DNA of 64,000 bases. It comes from Amaranthus tricolor (lineage: Eukaryota > Streptophyta > Magnoliopsida > Caryophyllales > Amaranthaceae). Positions within the stretch are counted from its first letter, which is position 1. Each line of letters starts with the position of its first letter. The position numbers and the translations under genes are program-made. Below are positions 60,284 through 64,000 of this stretch, one piece after another. The notes beneath the pieces are model-generated. The model searched no databases and was not told where the DNA came from. It saw nothing but the letters and a program-made list of their open reading frames with translations. Where the stretch lies: positions 5,594,865 through 5,658,864 of the forward strand of contig NC_080062.1 of the NCBI RefSeq assembly GCF_026212465.1, written 5' to 3'.

Positions 60284-60403
60284 TGGGTGGTTGTACCTGG
60301 TGTCTGGATGTCGGAGGCTAACGCCGGTGACATGAAGATCAATTTAGATGTTTGGTGGTGCAATGAGAAGACAGATGGTGGGTTAGCTGGCGTTGGCTGG
60401 TAG
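60284..60403 (+). pseudogene. Possible retroelement RNase H-like fragment
   Basis: One frame reads W-V-V-P-G-V-W-M, then M-K-I-N-L-D-V and G-G-L-A-G-V-G-W before a stop. The pattern K-I-N-x-D followed by G-G-x-x-G-x-G recalls the RNase H-like domain (RVT_3) found in plant LINE-derived proteins. It is short and without context. Confidence 0.3.
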
Positions 60404-60856
60404 GCGTTTTTTAGCGAGTTGGCATTATTGGTGTGAATAGTGGGCTGGGAAGGTGATGGTTTGGTGGTATCGGTGGTTTGCTAAAAAGAAAAATGCAAGT
60501 ATTTTTACTTTTTACGATTTTAACAAACAGTTTTAATCAAATATTAATTTACAAAAATTATGGAAAAATATTATGGCTTCCAAATAAAAGTGAATACATT
60601 GTACTAAATACGAAACACTTGGGAAAGCAAGTCAAAATGATCGTATTCATATAATCAATCATTTTTTAAGTTATCAATGTTTTGACCTGAATTTGTTCGA
60701 CTCGGTTAACTGTTTTGATGGTTTTGACCCAAAAACTAACGGACTTATTGTAGAAGTAAACAAATACCAACATCAGTTAATTAACATTTACCTATAATCT
60801 ATGAGCAATAGCTTATAACGAGCCATTTTAAAATTTGATTATTTAAGGTTGTGTAC

Positions 60857-61586
60857 TAGACTACTAGAGCTGTTTATGGGCGGACTACCCGCCAGACTCA
60901 ATCTGCCAGGCTTGAAAAAAGGGCGGGCTTGGACAATATTTTTCAAATTTTTTTTTAATTTGGTTGGGTAATGCCCGCCCGCCAAGATAAGTGTGCGGGT
61001 ACAACACCAAAAAAATACCCATGGGCGTATCTGCCCGCCCGCTTAGTTTAATATATTAATTATTAATAATTAATTTTATCGATTACGAAACTAGTAGTCT
61101 ACTATCTAGTACTACTACATATCCAACTTTAGTACTTAGTATCCATACCCACTTTAATATTTATGTAATTTGAGTATTTTGATACTTTTAACTTATTATG
61201 ATTGGAGGAGGTATATGTCTAAACTTCGTACTCCATAGTAAGAAAAATCGATAATTCAATGCTTTGGTTGGATCATCCAACATAATGTTTATATTCATGT
61301 AATTTTGAGGATTTAGAGACTTTTTATGTATTTGGAGTATTTTAGACAATGTATTGTATTTGAATTGTTATTAAAACTTAACTTTATAATTTGTATTATA
61401 TTTTTAATTTTTATATAATAAATACCCGCCTACCAGCAGGTTCCGCCCGCTTTAAAAATGGGCGGGTAGCGACAAAAAAATATGCTTGCAAATACGGGTG
61501 GGCTTTTAAATGTTTGAGCCCGCAGGTAGATTTTTTAGGCATTATCCGGTCTGCTATCTGCCCAAACTCGCCCATGAAAAGCTCTA
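60857..61586. mobile_element. hAT-like MITE with a perfect 8-bp duplication
   Basis: TTGTGTAC occurs at 60849-60856 and 61587-61594. The right end is CGCCCATGAAAAGCTCTA. Its inverse TAGAGCTGTTTATGGGCG sits 8 bp inside the left duplication, after TAGACTAC. The inner arms are rich in CCCGCCCGC and GGCGGGTA words. There is no coding capacity in 730 bp. Confidence 0.8.
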
Positions 61587-61777
61587 TTGTGTACTTGTAT
61601 GTGATAATTTTAAAGTTATAAGTGTTTATTTCAAGACTATAAAAGTTATAAATTTAAGCTTTAAATAATTATTTTTAAAGTTATTAATTAACTGCATTAA
61701 CAAGTAATCACTTTTAAGAATCAAAGTTAGAAGGTGTTCTCTTCAACTTATTTTTTTGACTTATTACTTATTCTTAT

Positions 61778-61936
61778 TGGAATCAGATCAGATCAGATCA
61801 GACCAGATCAAATCAGATCAGATCAGATCAGAACTATTCAGATCAGATCAGAAAGTTTCAGATCAGACCAGACCAGATCAGACCAGACCAGATCAGACCA
61901 GATCAGACCAGACCAGATCAGATCAGATCAAACCAT
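61778..61936. repeat. (GATCA)n array, left
   Basis: Pentanucleotide units GATCA and GACCA alternate irregularly. Each GATC is its own complement. Confidence 0.92.
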
Positions 61937-61937
61937 A

Positions 61938-62420
<483 letters not shown>

Positions 62421-62931
62421 TTTTTTTTTTGCGAAAAGGTAAGTAGTATTAGAACAGAAAAAAACTGTACAAGAGTACCAGAACATACAATAGGAACATC
62501 AACCACCCTTGGTCTTAGTGACTTTAATAGCATCATTCTCTAACCCTGAAGCCACCTTCTAGGAAGGGTTCAAAAGGGAAGAGCAATCATGTGCTAGCCA
62601 CTAAGAGAGCACATCACCAACCAAAAACAACTAGCTTAAGACAGATACAAAAAATTTTTATCAGTACAAGATACTTTCTTAGGCATTACACTAACAATTC
62701 GCCAGTAAACCTCTTTAGTGACTCTCTCAACAGTGCTTTGGTGACTTGCTATGCATTTCCGCCAGACTGCAGCATTCCTTTGCTTCCAAATGTTGTACAT
62801 TAGAGCAGCATAGGTGCACTGGATCACTCTCCTTCGAAACCTGCCATTACATGGTTTTTGCAGCCAAGTACTGAGCTGGGTCAAGTCCGCTATTGAGACA
62901 TTAATCCCAATTTGGTCCTCCAACAGTTTCC

Positions 62932-62932
<1 letters not shown>
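62421..62932 (-). mobile_element. 5'-truncated LINE fragment within the AAT array
   Basis: On the minus strand, 62932-62636 encodes a LINE ORF2 C-terminus (RRRVIQCTYAALMYNIWKQR, AVWRKCIASHQSTVERVTKE). A 3' UTR with CCCTTCCTAGAAGGTG follows, ending in a short poly(A) (T run at 62421-62430 on the plus strand). The UTR phrase is shared with the LINE at 35050-39950. AAT repeats continue on both sides. Confidence 0.85.
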
Positions 62933-63022
<90 letters not shown>

Positions 63023-63025
63023 ATG

Positions 63026-63093
<68 letters not shown>

Positions 63094-63105
63094 AAAATAG
63101 ATAAT
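62933..63105. repeat. (AAT)n-(ATT)n-(AAT)n microsatellite
   Basis: AAT, then ATT, then AAT again, so several overlapping hairpins are possible. Confidence 0.95.
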
Positions 63106-63124
63106 AATAATCATTATAACTATT

Positions 63125-63375
63125 CAGATCAGATCAGAAAGTTTCAGATCAGACAAGACCAGATCAGACCAGACCAGATCAGATCAGATCAGATCAGATC
63201 AGATCAGATCAGTCAAGATCAGATCAGATCAGATCAGATCAGTCAAGATCAGATCAGATCAGACCAGATCAGATCAGATCAGAAAGATTCAGATCAGATC
63301 AGACTGAATCAGACCAGATCAGACCGAATCAGATCAGACCTTAGTAAATTCAGATCAGATCCAATCAGATCAGAC
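63125..63375. repeat. (GATCA)n array, right
   Basis: About 250 bp of GATCA/GACCA units with occasional GTCAA and GAATC variants. Confidence 0.92.
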
Positions 63376-63574
63376 GAAGAGAACATGTCCTTAATTATTT
63401 TAAGTTATAAGTGAATTTGTAAATAATAGCATACGTATGTTAAAGTATCTCACAAGACCCAGACACTCCCACTCTCAGTCTAACGCCTTTTAACTCTCTG
63501 GAAAATTGTCGAAGAAGTTGGTTCCCCACTTCCCCGCCACTTTTAACTCCCTTCAAACTTCCACATTCACAACA

Positions 63575-64000
63575 ATGGAATCTGAGAAAACATCATCATC
63601 GAGACCGAAGAGAAAACCCCTTTCGGATTGCACTAACACTCTCCCTAATCGCCGGAAGAACCCTTCGTCTAATATTCCCAAATCACAAACCCTAATTAAG
63701 CCTCTGAAACCCTCTCATGTCACCGCCGATTCCATTAAAAACAAGCAATTGCCCCCTATTTGTAGCACCCCGAAAACGCCGGCTAGTACAGGCTCCAATA
63801 ATCTTCCTGGTTTTCAGAATGTTTTTTCGATTCTTCAATCGCCTGAACCTCCTCTTCCTCTTACTCCTGTTTCTGATGCTGGTACACTCTAATTTTGATG
63901 ATTTTTTTAAAACTTTTTTTTAAATTTATTTTTGGATATTTGTTATTTCAGTGTGATATTTACATGATTGTGATATGTGATTTTTTGGTTGTTTTCTAGA
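63575..64000 (+). CDS. N-terminal exon of a Sororin-like protein (partial)
   Basis: Exon 1 is 63575-63881, ending at a GTACAC donor inside a glycine codon; the gene continues beyond the window. The visible 102 residues are basic and proline/serine-rich: SSSRPKRKPLSDCTNTL near the N-terminus, several (S/T)P sites (STPKTPAS, LQSPEPPLPLTPVSDAG) and F-Q-N-V-F-S-I. The K-R-K-P-L-x-D-x-T-N pattern and cyclin-kinase-type sites resemble plant Sororin, the cohesin protector, which I recall as At3g56250 in Arabidopsis, near the homologues of the bHLH and BTB genes here. No decisive C-terminal motif is in the window. If not Sororin, it is another cell-cycle-type disordered nuclear protein. The ATG is preceded by a CT-rich leader with AACA before the start. 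Confidence 0.6.

Noticed and set aside
61778..61936. CRISPR-like regular repeats
   Set aside because: Five-base units without unique spacers in a plant nuclear sequence; a simple tandem array.
62890..63114. Poly-Ile open frames on both strands
   Set aside because: Translation of an AAT/ATT microsatellite; no start context or domain.

Overview
This window is nuclear DNA of a flowering plant. It is AT-rich, the genes are split by GT-AG introns, and transposable-element debris fills most of the space. The gene families are eudicot, and the mix of short palindromic elements (ends built on GAGACGGTCTC, GATCAG-rich arrays, Stowaway copies, very small LTR elements) looks to me like Amaranthaceae (spinach, beet or quinoa type). 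That placement is from memory of repeat style and is only moderately secure.

I support five protein-coding genes, with exons joined by hand at splice sites. (1) A small bHLH-like regulator with an ACT-like C-terminus, + strand, 18707-22361, 159 aa, At3g56220/At2g40435 type. (2) A BTB/POZ protein, - strand, 26730-31791, 281 aa, At3g56230 type. (3) A HIG1-domain mitochondrial protein, - strand, 41932-43572, 77 aa. (4) A class A heat stress transcription factor, - strand, 49741-58628, 386 aa, with a 6.1 kb intron holding a Copia retrotransposon. (5) The first exon of a proline-rich nuclear protein, probably Sororin, + strand, 63575 to beyond the window. Genes 1 and 2 converge, as recalled neighbours do in Arabidopsis; Sororin is recalled as At3g56250, so a conserved block is likely.

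Layout: 1-2275 is the 5' half of a decayed MULE transposon. 2276-18700 is gene-free, with CACTA, Stowaway, TRIM/SMART, MULE-type and Helitron remnants. 18.7-31.8 kb holds the bHLH and BTB genes, with elements in their introns and between them. 32-41.5 kb is a repeat block: a SINE, a palindromic hairpin element, an L1-type LINE split by a solo LTR, and a palindrome-rich MULE derivative. 41.9-43.6 kb is the HIG1 gene. 43.6-49.7 kb is gene-free with hAT-like elements and TRIM copies. 49.7-58.6 kb is the Hsf gene. 58.7-63.4 kb holds a minisatellite, a hAT-like element with a perfect 8-bp duplication, and a GATCAG/ATT compound array carrying a second LINE fragment.

The strongest unusual signals are a family of about 290-bp LTR elements (SMART-like TRIMs) present at least seven times, two Stowaway elements sitting in the same spot of two of their LTRs, a Helitron nested in a CACTA element 14 bp from a splice acceptor, a 26-residue triple repeat in the Hsf activation region, and a minisatellite upstream of the Hsf gene that looks derived from the SMART element.
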